The notes under the pieces were generated by a model, which did not search any database, had not been told where the DNA came from, and worked only from the letters and a program-made list of their open reading frames with translations. From Catenulispora yoronensis (GTDB lineage: Bacteria > Actinomycetota > Actinomycetes > Streptomycetales > Catenulisporaceae), in the NCBI RefSeq assembly GCF_039531695.1, contig NZ_BAAAQN010000002.1:248001-312000 (forward strand): 64,000 nucleotides of DNA, in the 5' to 3' direction. Of this stretch, positions 8,775 through 18,051 are shown piece by piece. Every line of letters starts with the position of its first letter. Within the stretch, counting starts at the first letter, position 1. Position numbers and translations under genes: made by a program.

Positions 8775-8809
8775 TTGACACCGATGTGGCGCCAGTGGTC
8801 TAGTCCGGT
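8775..8809 (+). promoter_or_regulatory. gntR promoter with DasR-type operator (dre)
   Basis: TTGACA at 8775-8780 is a perfect -35. The sequence agtggtctagtccggt at 8794-8809 matches about 12 of 16 positions of the known DasR element (actggtctagaccact) and covers the expected -10. The start codon begins four bases later, so the mRNA is probably leaderless and the operator blocks the gene's own promoter. Confidence 0.6.
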
Positions 8810-8812
8810 GAC

Positions 8813-9571
8813 ATGAGCGATGAGGCCTCGGGGATCGACCCGACCAGCTCCGTGCCCAAACACCTGCAGCTCAAGGATCTTCTGGGCCGGATGATCGCCG
8901 ACGGGCTGGAGCCCGGATCGCCGATCCCGTCCGAGCGGGACCTGGCCGAGCAGTACGGCCTGTCCCGGATGACGGTCCGGCAGGCCATCAACGCCCTGGT
9001 CGCCGACGGCCGCCTGGAGCGCCGGCTCGGCCGCGGGACGTACGTGGCGCAGCCCAAGATGGACGTCCAGATCCGCCTGGTCGGGTTCACCGAGGACATG
9101 CGGCGCCGCGGCATGACGGCCAGCTCCCGCACCCTGTCCTTCGAGCGCATCCACGCCTCCAGCGCGCTGGCCGCGCATCTGGAGGTGGAGTCCGGCGAGC
9201 CGGTGGTCCGGCTGGTGCGGCTGCGCTACGCCGACAACATCCCGATGGCCATCGAGCGCACCCATCTGCCCGAGCGGATCGTGCCGGGCCTGGTGGAGGC
9301 CGGCGCTCCGGAGTCGCTGTACCGGTATCTGGCCGACGAATACGGGATCGTGCTCACCTGGGGCGAACAGTCGATCGAGGCGGCGACGACGGCCGCGGAG
9401 GACGCTCCGCTGCTCGGCATTCGCTCTGACGGCGTAGTTCTGGTGATGGCGAGGCGTTCTTTTGCCGAGGATGTGCAAGTGGAGTATGCGACGTCTGCTT
9501 ATCGCGCGGACCGGTACCAGCTGTGGGTGCCGCTCGCGCAGGCGGCGCGTCCGATAGTCCGCAACCCGTAG
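8813..9571 (+). CDS. GntR/HutC-family regulator, DasR-like
   Basis: 252 residues. The winged-helix GntR domain (residues about 15-80) shows IPSERDLAEQYGLSRMTVRQ and DGRLERRLGRGTYVAQPK. A UTRA effector domain from about 95 shows PMAIERTHLPERIVPGL and a C-terminal SAYRADRYQLWVPL. This is the DasR/NagR subgroup that senses phosphorylated aminosugars and represses PTS and chitin genes. It is divergent from the EIIB-crr-ptsH-ptsI group and 71 bp before the EIIC gene, so it probably controls all of them. An operator overlaps its own promoter. It diverges enough from Streptomyces DasR, as I recall it, that I do not assign that name. Confidence 0.92.
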   Translation: MSDEASGIDPTSSVPKHLQLKDLLGRMIADGLEPGSPIPSERDLAEQYGLSRMTVRQAINALVADGRLERRLGRGTYVAQPKMDVQIRLVGFTEDMRRRGMTASSRTLSFERIHASSALAAHLEVESGEPVVRLVRLRYADNIPMAIERTHLPERIVPGLVEAGAPESLYRYLADEYGIVLTWGEQSIEAATTAAEDAPLLGIRSDGVVLVMARRSFAEDVQVEYATSAYRADRYQLWVPLAQAARPIVRNP

Positions 9572-9642
9572 CCGGGTCCAGGCAGCGCCATCGCCGGTCC
9601 CGGGGCTCGCACCACGTGGGGCACACCCGAGAGGACCATCTG

Positions 9643-10965
<1,323 letters not shown>

Positions 10966-11004
10966 CGACTCGGTCCGAGCCCGGCCGGACGCCGGGCCGC
11001 CGGG

Positions 11005-11367
11005 CTATTCCGAGAGCCGGAACAACGGCGGGTACTTGTCGGTCGTCAGTGTCATGGCATAGCTGACGCCGCGGTTGATGTACCGCTGCACCCCGGTCGT
11101 GTAGCGGAACAGGCTCTCGGGGTACTCGCCGGTGAAGAAGATCGCGACACCGGCCAGGAAGACCACCGGGACCGCGCTCAGGAACAGGATCGTCCCGATC
11201 ACCAGATGCGGGATCGCGGTCAGCCACTTGACCAGCGGCAGCACCCGGTTGAGGCCGTCGGCCGGGTACACGGCGGTGACGAACCCCTCGGCGGGGGCGG
11301 GCGGCCCCTGGGCGGTGCCGGGGGTGCCGGTCGTGCCGCTGGAGCCGGTCGTGCCGGTGGAGGCCAT
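11005..11367 (-). CDS. DUF4389 membrane protein
   Basis: 120 residues from an ATG followed by a Thr/Gly/Ser-rich, Pro-rich N-terminal tail (about 30 residues). Two hydrophobic segments follow (WLTAIPHLVIGTILFL and VPVVFLAGVAIFF), then FTGEYPESLFRYTTGVQRYINR, the conserved signature of DUF4389 proteins. The family is of unknown function and membrane-bound. The gene is convergent with the EIIC gene and divergent from cutC. Confidence 0.8.
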   Translation of the reverse strand: MASTGTTGSSGTTGTPGTAQGPPAPAEGFVTAVYPADGLNRVLPLVKWLTAIPHLVIGTILFLSAVPVVFLAGVAIFFTGEYPESLFRYTTGVQRYINRGVSYAMTLTTDKYPPLFRLSE

Positions 11368-11476
11368 GGCGCCCCGCCTTCCGCTATTGGACTGTCTGTC
11401 GGATAGCTGTCGGGCCCCATTGCAGACCCCCGCGCCATGTTCGTCAAGACCTCCGATCCATGGCAGGCTGCCACGT

Positions 11477-12175
11477 ATGTCTGATCCGACGCCCCTGCTG
11501 GAAGTCATCGCCGTCGACGCCGACGACGCCCGGGCCGCCGTGGCCGGCGGCGCCGACCGTCTGGAACTCGTCTCCGAGATGCGGTACGCCGGGTTCGCCC
11601 CGAGCGTGGAGGCCTTCGAAGCCATCCGGGCGGCCGTCACCGTGCCGCTGCGCGTGATGATCCGCCGCCGCGAGGGCTTCTCCGCCGGCGGGGTGCAGGG
11701 CGTCGCAGAGCTCGTACACACCGCCGAGGCGCTGCGCCGGGCCGGCGCCGAGGAGTTCGTCCTGGGCTGGCTCGACCCGGACGGCACCGTCGACCTGGAG
11801 GCGGTCCGCGCGGTCCTGGACGCCCTGGGCGGCGCGAAGTGGACGTTCCACAAGGCGATCGACGCGACCAACCAGCGCGACGCGGTCTACGACGCGGTGC
11901 GCACCCTGCCGGGCCTGGACACGGTGCTCAGCTCGGGCGGCTTCCCGGCCTCCGGCGACGGCGTGGACGTGCTGCGCGCGGAGTCCGAGCGGGAGCGCGG
12001 CCTCGGCGGCCCGCGGATCCTGGTCGGCGGCGGCCTGGCGCAGGAGGCCCTGCCGTCGCTGCGCGCCGCCGGGCTGGACGCCTTCCACGTGGGCACCGCG
12101 GTCCGGGCCGACGGCACCTGGGACTCCCCGGTGGAGGCGGAGAAGGTCGCCGAGTGGCGGAAACTGCTGGGCTGA
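11477..12175 (+). CDS. cutC: CutC family protein (copper homeostasis)
   Basis: 232 residues from ATG (MSDPTPLLEVIAVD). It is a TIM-barrel CutC: GGADRLELVSEM, PLRVMIRRREGFSAGG, FHKAIDAT and LSSGGFPASGDGVDVL are family motifs. CutC was linked to copper tolerance in Escherichia coli; its reaction remains unclear. The length matches the family (about 230-250). The start lies about 110 bp from the divergent DUF4389 gene. Confidence 0.9.
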   Translation: MSDPTPLLEVIAVDADDARAAVAGGADRLELVSEMRYAGFAPSVEAFEAIRAAVTVPLRVMIRRREGFSAGGVQGVAELVHTAEALRRAGAEEFVLGWLDPDGTVDLEAVRAVLDALGGAKWTFHKAIDATNQRDAVYDAVRTLPGLDTVLSSGGFPASGDGVDVLRAESERERGLGGPRILVGGGLAQEALPSLRAAGLDAFHVGTAVRADGTWDSPVEAEKVAEWRKLLG

Positions 12176-12243
12176 CGGCCCGGCGCCGGGCCGTCATGGA
12201 ATAGCCCTGCGACACTTCGCAGGCCGCACTAGTGTGTGGCGCC

Positions 12244-12765
12244 ATGACGGTTGATCACATAGCGGCGGAGCCCGTGGAGTACCAGATGCCGGCCGGCACC
12301 AACTTCCAGACGCTGGTGTTCGGCTGGCTCGGGGTCGTGGCGCTGGGCTGGATGGCCGTGGCCGGCCACGGCCCGGGCGTCGTGATCGCGGGGGCGCTCG
12401 CCGTGCTGATCGCGGGGTGGCAGGTCAAACTGATCGTCCGCGTCGCGCGCAAACGGCCGGTCGTCGTGCTGACCGCCGACGAGGTGCGGATCTGGAACGG
12501 CTCCTATGCGAAGTGGTCTGAGATCGTCTCGGTCCGCATCATCTCCAGGGACGCGGCGGGGAACCGCCGCGCCATCGACTTCAAGCTGCGTGACCCCGAG
12601 GCCTACGTCGCGCGCTCGGGCCTGGCCGTGAAGCGGTACGCCAAGTCCGCGATGCGGCAGGGACGCGGGCCGATGTGGCTGCCGGAGCAACTGTTCACCG
12701 TCCCCCTGGAAGAGGTCGTCGCCACGATGGCCCGCGTCCACCCCGGGCTGAAGGTCAAGCCCTGA
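12244..12765 (+). CDS. small membrane protein with PH-like C-terminal domain
   Basis: 173 residues from ATG; a GTG four codons earlier (MCGAMTVD) is the alternative. Two hydrophobic segments lie near residues 30-70 (FGWLGVVALGWMAVAGH, GVVIAGALAVLIAGW). A cytosolic domain with VVLTADEVRIWNG and WSEIVSVRI follows, a pattern seen in bacterial PH-like (STM3941/DUF-type) membrane proteins. TAGTGT lies near the expected -10 distance, suggesting a leaderless mRNA. The function is unknown. The stop codon is inside a 17-bp tandem repeat. Confidence 0.65.
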   Translation: MTVDHIAAEPVEYQMPAGTNFQTLVFGWLGVVALGWMAVAGHGPGVVIAGALAVLIAGWQVKLIVRVARKRPVVVLTADEVRIWNGSYAKWSEIVSVRIISRDAAGNRRAIDFKLRDPEAYVARSGLAVKRYAKSAMRQGRGPMWLPEQLFTVPLEEVVATMARVHPGLKVKP

Positions 12766-12805
12766 TTCGGTTCAAGCCCTGATTCGGATCAAGCCCTGAT
12801 TCGCC
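12755..12805. repeat. 17-bp tandem repeat (x3) containing a stop codon
   Basis: Three copies of tcaagccctgattcggt-type units begin at 12755, 12772 and 12789. The first contains the TGA of the upstream gene. Because 17 is not a multiple of three, the repeated TGA falls in all three frames. Confidence 0.85.
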
Positions 12806-12853
12806 GGGCCCCAACCCCGCCCCCGGAGCCGCTCTCGGCCCAGCCTTCGCAGC

Positions 12854-13861
12854 TCACTGCGAAGGCTTCGCCGTCGGCGCTCCCGGCGTCACCGCGAAGC
12901 CCGCTCCGGGCGCGAAGGTCGTCACGTTCGGCGGGATCGCCTTCATGATGTCGATCTGGGCGCAGGCCGGGCAGGCCTCGTAGCCCTTCTGCCGGGCGGC
13001 GTTGGCGTCGGCGTCGGCCTGCGCCTGCGCGACCCGGGCCTGGGCCTCGCTGACCTGCGCGTAGGCGGCCTGGGCCTTGTTGACCGCGTCCTGGACGTTG
13101 GCCGGCAGGGTGATCCGGACCAGGTTGAAGTGGACGTTGGTCAGGAACGCGTTGCCCAGGGTGGCCTTGAGATCGGCCTCCAGGGACTGGTTGATGGCGT
13201 CCTGGATCTTGGCGATGTTGGAGTTGTTCGCCCCCGGCTGGCTGCCGCCGGTCTGCGCGTTGGGGTTGTTCTGCACCAGCGCGCACGAGGAGACCAGGTC
13301 GGCGCAGCGGAAGTCGCCGATCTGCTCGCGCAGGTCGTTGTCGATCACCGGCCGGATGATCTGGTCCAGGAAGCCGGACCAGCCCGCGTCGCTGTCGTAG
13401 GCGTAGTGCGCCTTGCCGTCCGAGCCGAGGAACTGCCGGGTGCCGAACTTGTTGTCGAAGTCGGAGATCACCTGGTGGTCCAGGTTGAGGCTGAAGTAGA
13501 AGGTGCCCTCGATGCCCATCTGGACGCCGTCGCTGGAGGGCGTCTCGACCACGTCGACGCCGGGGCGGTCGCCGTGCCCGGCGTCGGAGGTGATGGTGTA
13601 GAAGCGCTGCTGCGCCGGGTACTTGTGGACGACGCTCCACATGCCGGTCCAGCGCAGCGACGACGACGGGTCGATCACCGCGCGGATGTTGCGGTCGCCG
13701 AACCAGCCGCCGTGGCGGACCACCGCGATCTGCCCTGCGTCGGTCCGGTCCCAGCCGTCGACGAACGAGGACAACAGCGACAGCGCCACGATGAGCGCGG
13801 TGAGCCCGGCGGCGACCACCGCGAAGAACCGCGGGCCGCGCCCCCCTACCGAAAGTCTCAT
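12854..13861 (-). CDS. SPFH/prohibitin-like membrane-anchored protein
   Basis: 335 residues. One N-terminal membrane anchor (FFAVVAAGLTALIVALSLL, residues about 12-30) is followed by a band-7-like domain (VVRHGGWFGDR, SDGVQMGIEGTFYFSLN). An alanine/glutamine-rich helix at about 255-295 (AYAQVSEAQARVAQAQADAD) is typical of SPFH coiled coils. Near the end is a CPAC pair (YEACPACAQ), unusual for SPFH proteins and possibly a metal or redox site. It probably faces outward or forms oligomers at the membrane. The role is unknown. Confidence 0.75.
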   Translation of the reverse strand: MRLSVGGRGPRFFAVVAAGLTALIVALSLLSSFVDGWDRTDAGQIAVVRHGGWFGDRNIRAVIDPSSSLRWTGMWSVVHKYPAQQRFYTITSDAGHGDRPGVDVVETPSSDGVQMGIEGTFYFSLNLDHQVISDFDNKFGTRQFLGSDGKAHYAYDSDAGWSGFLDQIIRPVIDNDLREQIGDFRCADLVSSCALVQNNPNAQTGGSQPGANNSNIAKIQDAINQSLEADLKATLGNAFLTNVHFNLVRITLPANVQDAVNKAQAAYAQVSEAQARVAQAQADADANAARQKGYEACPACAQIDIMKAIPPNVTTFAPGAGFAVTPGAPTAKPSQ

Positions 13862-13931
13862 GTCCGACTCCTGATCCCCCTGGGCCCGGGTCGGCCCCGG
13901 GCCGAATCAGGGGGCGACGATACTCCGCCGG

Positions 13932-16073
13932 TCAGACCGCCGTCAGCTGCTCCGGCAGAGGTTCACTGTGCAGGATGTGCAATCGGGAAACGGCCCGGGT
14001 CAGCACCACGTACAGGCGCCGCAGTCCGCGCGGTTCGGCGGCCACGATCTCGGCCGGCTCCAGCACCAGGACCTGGTCGTACTCCAGGCCCTTGGCCAGC
14101 GTGGCCGGGACCAGGACCAGCCGCGGCCCCGGCGTCCCGGCCAGCAGCGACTCCACCAGCTCGGCCTCGGTCGCGGTGGCGCCCTCCAGCGGCGGCGCGG
14201 CCGGCTCCGAGCCCAGCACCGTGTGCTCGAACCCGGCGGCGGCGAGCGCGGCGGCGGCCTCGGCGATCCGGGCGTCGGCGGCGATCAGGCCGATCGAGCC
14301 CTCGTGCGCGGCCAGGGCCAGCTCGACGGCGGTGACCAGGGTGGCGACCAGGTCGGCGGCGTCGGCGACCGCGTCGATCTCCAGCGAGCCGCCCTGCTGG
14401 CGCACCGACGTCGGCGGCCGGAGCCCGGGCGCGGCGGCCGGGAGCAGCCTGGCTGCGAACTCGATGATCTGCCGCGGGACCCGGAAGCCGAGGGTCAGCT
14501 CCTCCACCACCGCGTCGGTCTTGCCAAGGTGCTTGAGCGTCTCGTCCCAGGACGGCGTGGCCCAGGGCGTCGTGCCCTGCGCGATGTCGCCGAGCACGGT
14601 CACGCTGCCGGTCGAGCACCGGCGCCCGACCGCGCGGTACTGCATCGCCGACAGGTCCTGGGCCTCGTCGAGCACCACGTGCGCCAGCGAGGGCAGCCGG
14701 TCCAGCTGGTCGTGGGCCTCGTCGATGACCACCGCGTCCGCGCTGGACCACTTCGCCGTCCCCGGCGTGCGCGGCGCCTTGGGACGCGTGGCGGTCCACA
14801 GCACCGCGGCCTGCTCCGCGTCGGACAGCACGCCCTCGGCGGCGCGGGCCAGCAGCTCCGGGTCGGAGTAGAGCTCGAAGACCACCTTCACCGGGTCGAT
14901 GGCCGGCCACAGCAGGTCCACCGCCTTGCGGACCTCGCTGGTGCGCGCCACGGCGTTCTGCGTCCGGTCGTCGGTGGTCTCCCCGGCCGCCTCCATCCGG
15001 TACAGGACCGCGTGCGCGATCCGCGGCGCGAGCATGGCGCGCCCGGCCCCGTAGCGGACGTCCCGTTCCTTGGTCGCCTCGATCAGCTCGTCGATCTCGG
15101 ACGCCGGCACCCGCCACCGGCGCGACCCGCGCACGACCATGATCCCGTCGGGCAGCGCGTCCTGCGCGCGGCGCAGCCGGGACCAGATGGCGTTGTGCAG
15201 CACCTGGGCCATCCGCGCGTCGCCCTTGACCACGCCGGACTCCGGCGGGTCCTGCGCGGTCACCTTCACCCGGGCCACCAGGTCGTCGACGGTCGTCTGC
15301 CCGACCTCGATCTCGCCCAGCGCCGGCAGCACCTGCTCGATGTACTTGAGGAACTCCTTGTTCGGCCCGATCACCAGCGATCCGCCCCGGCGCAGCCGGT
15401 CCCGGTGCGCGTACAGCAGGAAGGCGACGCGGTGCAGGCCCACGGCGGTCTTCCCGGTCCCCGGCGCCCCCTGCACGCACACGCTGACGCTCATGTCGGC
15501 CCGGACGATCTCGTCCTGCTCCGGCTGGATCGTCGAGACGATGTCCCGCATCGGCCCGGAGCGCGGCCGCTCGATCTCCTCGGTCAGGATCCGGCTGGTC
15601 CCGGCCGGCCCGGCAGCGGCGGCCGCCGGTCCGGCCAGCGGCTCGTCCTCGTAGCCGGTGATGGCGCCGTGGGCGAACCCGAAGCGGCGCCGCCGGTCCA
15701 GACCCATCGGGGCCTTCGGCGTGGCCCGGTAGAAGGCCGTGGAGACCGGGGCGCGCCAGTCGATGACCATCGGCTCGCCGGTGGCGTCGTGCACGTGCCG
15801 GCGGCCGATGTAGTAGTGCTCGTCGCGGAACTCGCCGGCGTCCGCGACGTCGCCGTAGTCCAGCCGGCCGAAGAAGAGGGGGACGCTCGGATCGTCCATC
15901 AGGGCTTTGGCCCGCGTCCGCAGCGCGGCCAGCAGGTTCTCCGTCGAGACGGCGTTGCCGCCCTGGGCGCGCAGCGTCAGCGCGTCTTCCCGCATCGCTT
16001 TGAGCGCGGCACGGGACTCGTCGAGATGGGACTGCTCCTTGGCGACGATCGGATCGTCGCTGATTTCGGGCAT
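13932..16073 (-). CDS. HelD/HelR-type superfamily 1 helicase (RNA polymerase recycling)
   Basis: 713 residues. An N-terminal coiled coil (residues about 8-60, KEQSHLDESRAALKAMRED) precedes the UvrD-like ATPase: Walker A GAPGTGKTAVGLHR near residue 205, Walker B VLDEAQDLSAMQY, and the C-terminal VPATLAKGLEYDQVLVLEP with YVVLTRAVSRL. The coiled-coil arm is the feature by which HelD/HelR pries RNA polymerase open. The actinobacterial branch (HelR) displaces rifampicin. No clear rifamycin-associated element is seen upstream, only two unrelated inverted repeats. The alternative is a plain helicase IV-like repair protein. Confidence 0.85.
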   Translation of the reverse strand: MPEISDDPIVAKEQSHLDESRAALKAMREDALTLRAQGGNAVSTENLLAALRTRAKALMDDPSVPLFFGRLDYGDVADAGEFRDEHYYIGRRHVHDATGEPMVIDWRAPVSTAFYRATPKAPMGLDRRRRFGFAHGAITGYEDEPLAGPAAAAAGPAGTSRILTEEIERPRSGPMRDIVSTIQPEQDEIVRADMSVSVCVQGAPGTGKTAVGLHRVAFLLYAHRDRLRRGGSLVIGPNKEFLKYIEQVLPALGEIEVGQTTVDDLVARVKVTAQDPPESGVVKGDARMAQVLHNAIWSRLRRAQDALPDGIMVVRGSRRWRVPASEIDELIEATKERDVRYGAGRAMLAPRIAHAVLYRMEAAGETTDDRTQNAVARTSEVRKAVDLLWPAIDPVKVVFELYSDPELLARAAEGVLSDAEQAAVLWTATRPKAPRTPGTAKWSSADAVVIDEAHDQLDRLPSLAHVVLDEAQDLSAMQYRAVGRRCSTGSVTVLGDIAQGTTPWATPSWDETLKHLGKTDAVVEELTLGFRVPRQIIEFAARLLPAAAPGLRPPTSVRQQGGSLEIDAVADAADLVATLVTAVELALAAHEGSIGLIAADARIAEAAAALAAAGFEHTVLGSEPAAPPLEGATATEAELVESLLAGTPGPRLVLVPATLAKGLEYDQVLVLEPAEIVAAEPRGLRRLYVVLTRAVSRLHILHSEPLPEQLTAV

Positions 16074-16161
16074 GCCGGACTCCTGAAGAAAGAGAGACAG
16101 AAGCGCACACGGCGCATCGGCGCGGTGTCGCTGGGAAGTTCTTCAGGCAGAGGTCCGCGCA

Positions 16162-16182
16162 GGTTCCGTAAGAGGCGGAACC
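16162..16182. repeat. 7-bp inverted repeat upstream of helR-like gene
   Basis: GGTTCCG and CGGAACC are separated by 7 bases, about 90 bp before the start of the helicase gene. It may be an operator or a weak hairpin. It does not match the rifamycin-associated element I know. Confidence 0.35.
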
Positions 16183-16190
16183 GCCGTACG

Positions 16191-16231
16191 TGCCGGGCAA
16201 GGCGCAGCAGCCTAGCAGGCCCTGCCCGGCA
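16191..16231 (-). terminator. hairpin after the XPB gene
   Basis: A perfect 9-bp stem, TGCCGGGCA and TGCCCGGCA, with a 23-base loop that can extend, lies directly downstream of the XPB stop codon on the minus strand. It probably separates the XPB and HelR-like transcripts. Confidence 0.5.
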
Positions 16232-16252
16232 CGGGTAAATCGGCGGAGGTCC

Positions 16253-17905
16253 TCAGATGTCCTTGCCCGCGAACACGTCGTCGGCGTCGACGATCCGGTA
16301 GGCGTAGCCCTGCTCGGCCAGGAACCGCTGCCGGTGCGCGGCGTACTCCTGGTCCACGGTGTCCCGCGAGACCACCGCGTAGAACCGCGCGCCCCGGCCG
16401 TCGGCCTTCGGACGCAGCACGCGACCGAGGCGCTGGGCCTCCTCCTGCCGGGACCCGAAGGTGCCGGACACCTGGATCGCGACGCTGGCCTCCGGCAGGT
16501 CCACCGAGAAGTTCGCGACCTTCGACACCACCAGCGTCGGGATCTCGCCGGTCCGGAAGCCCTCGTAGAGGCGCTCCCGCTCCTTCACCGGCGTCGTGCC
16601 CTTCAGCACCGGCGCGTTCAGGCGCGCGCCGAGGTTGTCCAGCTGCTCCAGGTACTGGCCGATGACCAGCGTCGGCTCCCCGGTGTGCTTCTTCACCAGG
16701 GCCTCGACCAGCTTGGCCTTGGTGTCCGCGGTGGAGGCCAGCCGGTACTTCTCCTCCGGCTCGCTGCTGGCGTACCGCAGCCGCTCGTGGTCGGTCAGGG
16801 TGACCCGCACCTCCACGCAGTCCGCCGGCGCGATGTAGCCCTGCGCCTCGATGTCCTTCCACGGCGCGTCGAAGCGCTTGGGGCCGATCAGCGAGAAGAC
16901 CTCGCCCTCCATGCCGTCCTCGCGCACCAGCGTCGCCGTCAGGCCCAGCCGGCGGCGCGACTGGATGTCCGCGGTGAACCGGAACACCGGCGCGGGCAGC
17001 AGGTGGACCTCGTCGTAGATGATCAGGCCCCAGTCGCGGGCGTCGAACAGCTCCAGGTTCGCGTAGACGCCCTTGGTCTTGCGGGTCAGCACCTGGTAGG
17101 TGGCGATCGTGACCGGCCGGATCTCCTTGCGGGCGCCGGAGTACTCGCCGATCTCGTCCTCGGTCAGCGAGGTGCGCTTGAGCAGCTCGTTGCGCCACTG
17201 GTGCACGCTGACGGTGTTGGTGACCAGGATCAGCGTCGTGGCCTCCACGCCGGCCATGGCCGCCGCCCCGACGATGGTCTTGCCCGCGCCGCAGGGCAGC
17301 ACGATGACGCCGGAGCCGCCGTGCCGGAAGCCCTCGGCGGCCTCCTTCTGGTAGGGCCGGAGCGTCCAGCCCTCCTGCCGCAGCGCGATCTCGTGGTGCT
17401 CGCCGTCCACGTAGCCGGCCAGGTCCTCGGCCGGCCACCCGACCTTCAACAGCACCTGCTTCAGGGTGCCGCGCTCGGACGGGTGCACCTTGATGGTGTG
17501 CTCGTCGACGCGGGTGCCGATCAGCGGCTGCACCTTCTTGTGGCGCACCACCTCTTCCAGCACCGGCACGTCCGTGGTCTCCAGGACCAGGCCGTGCACC
17601 GGGTGCTGGAGCAGCTTGAGCCGGCCGTAGCGGTCCATGGTGTCGGCGATGTCGACCAGCAGCGCGTGCGGCACCGGATAGCGCGAGTAGCGGATCAGCG
17701 CGTCGATGACCTGCTCGGCGTCGTGGCCGGCGGCGCGCGCGTTCCACAGGGCGAGCGGGGTCACGCGGTAGGTGTGGATGTGCTCCGGGGAGCGCTCCAG
17801 CTCCGCGAACGGCGCGATGTCGCGGCGGCAGTCGTCGGCCTGCGCGTGGTCGATTTCGAGCAGGAGCGTCTTGTCGGACTGGACGATGAGGGGGCCGTCG
17901 GGCAC
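16253..17905 (-). CDS. XPB-type DNA repair helicase
   Basis: 550 residues from a GTG (VPDGPLIVQSDK) with GGAGGTG 7 nt upstream. The open frame extends another 450 codons, but that part is only the shadow of the next gene. Helicase motifs: IVLPCGAGKTIVG near residue 210, the DEVH box IIYDEVHLLPAP, SRRRLGLTATLVREDG, and the C-terminal GSRQEEAQRLGRVLRPK. The N-terminal XPB-like damage recognition segment is present. This is the bacterial XPB (about 550 residues) thought to act in nucleotide excision repair. A related helicase-associated protein is encoded near 31 kb. Confidence 0.93.
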   Translation of the reverse strand: MPDGPLIVQSDKTLLLEIDHAQADDCRRDIAPFAELERSPEHIHTYRVTPLALWNARAAGHDAEQVIDALIRYSRYPVPHALLVDIADTMDRYGRLKLLQHPVHGLVLETTDVPVLEEVVRHKKVQPLIGTRVDEHTIKVHPSERGTLKQVLLKVGWPAEDLAGYVDGEHHEIALRQEGWTLRPYQKEAAEGFRHGGSGVIVLPCGAGKTIVGAAAMAGVEATTLILVTNTVSVHQWRNELLKRTSLTEDEIGEYSGARKEIRPVTIATYQVLTRKTKGVYANLELFDARDWGLIIYDEVHLLPAPVFRFTADIQSRRRLGLTATLVREDGMEGEVFSLIGPKRFDAPWKDIEAQGYIAPADCVEVRVTLTDHERLRYASSEPEEKYRLASTADTKAKLVEALVKKHTGEPTLVIGQYLEQLDNLGARLNAPVLKGTTPVKERERLYEGFRTGEIPTLVVSKVANFSVDLPEASVAIQVSGTFGSRQEEAQRLGRVLRPKADGRGARFYAVVSRDTVDQEYAAHRQRFLAEQGYAYRIVDADDVFAGKDI

Positions 17906-17980
17906 TTGGGGGCACCTCCGAGGTCGCCGAGCGAGATTTACTAGTGTCGCACGGCTTCGGGTGGTGCTTGGGCACGCGGC

Positions 17981-18007
17981 CCGACCGCGCGCGGCCGGCG
18001 CGGTCGG
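17981..18007 (-). terminator. strong hairpin after hexosaminidase gene
   Basis: A perfect 10-bp stem (CCGACCGCGC and GCGCGGTCGG) with a 7-base loop lies 45 bp beyond the stop of the minus-strand hexosaminidase gene and before the XPB start. There is no U-tract, as is common in actinomycetes. Confidence 0.6.
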
Positions 18008-18051
18008 GGTTAGCTCGGCGAACGAAGAGATCAAGCGTGCCCCGGGGGTGG

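Noticed and set aside
16140..16240. The inverted repeats before helR considered as a rifamycin-associated element
   Set aside because: Their sequences do not match the element I know, and one lies where a terminator of XPB is expected.
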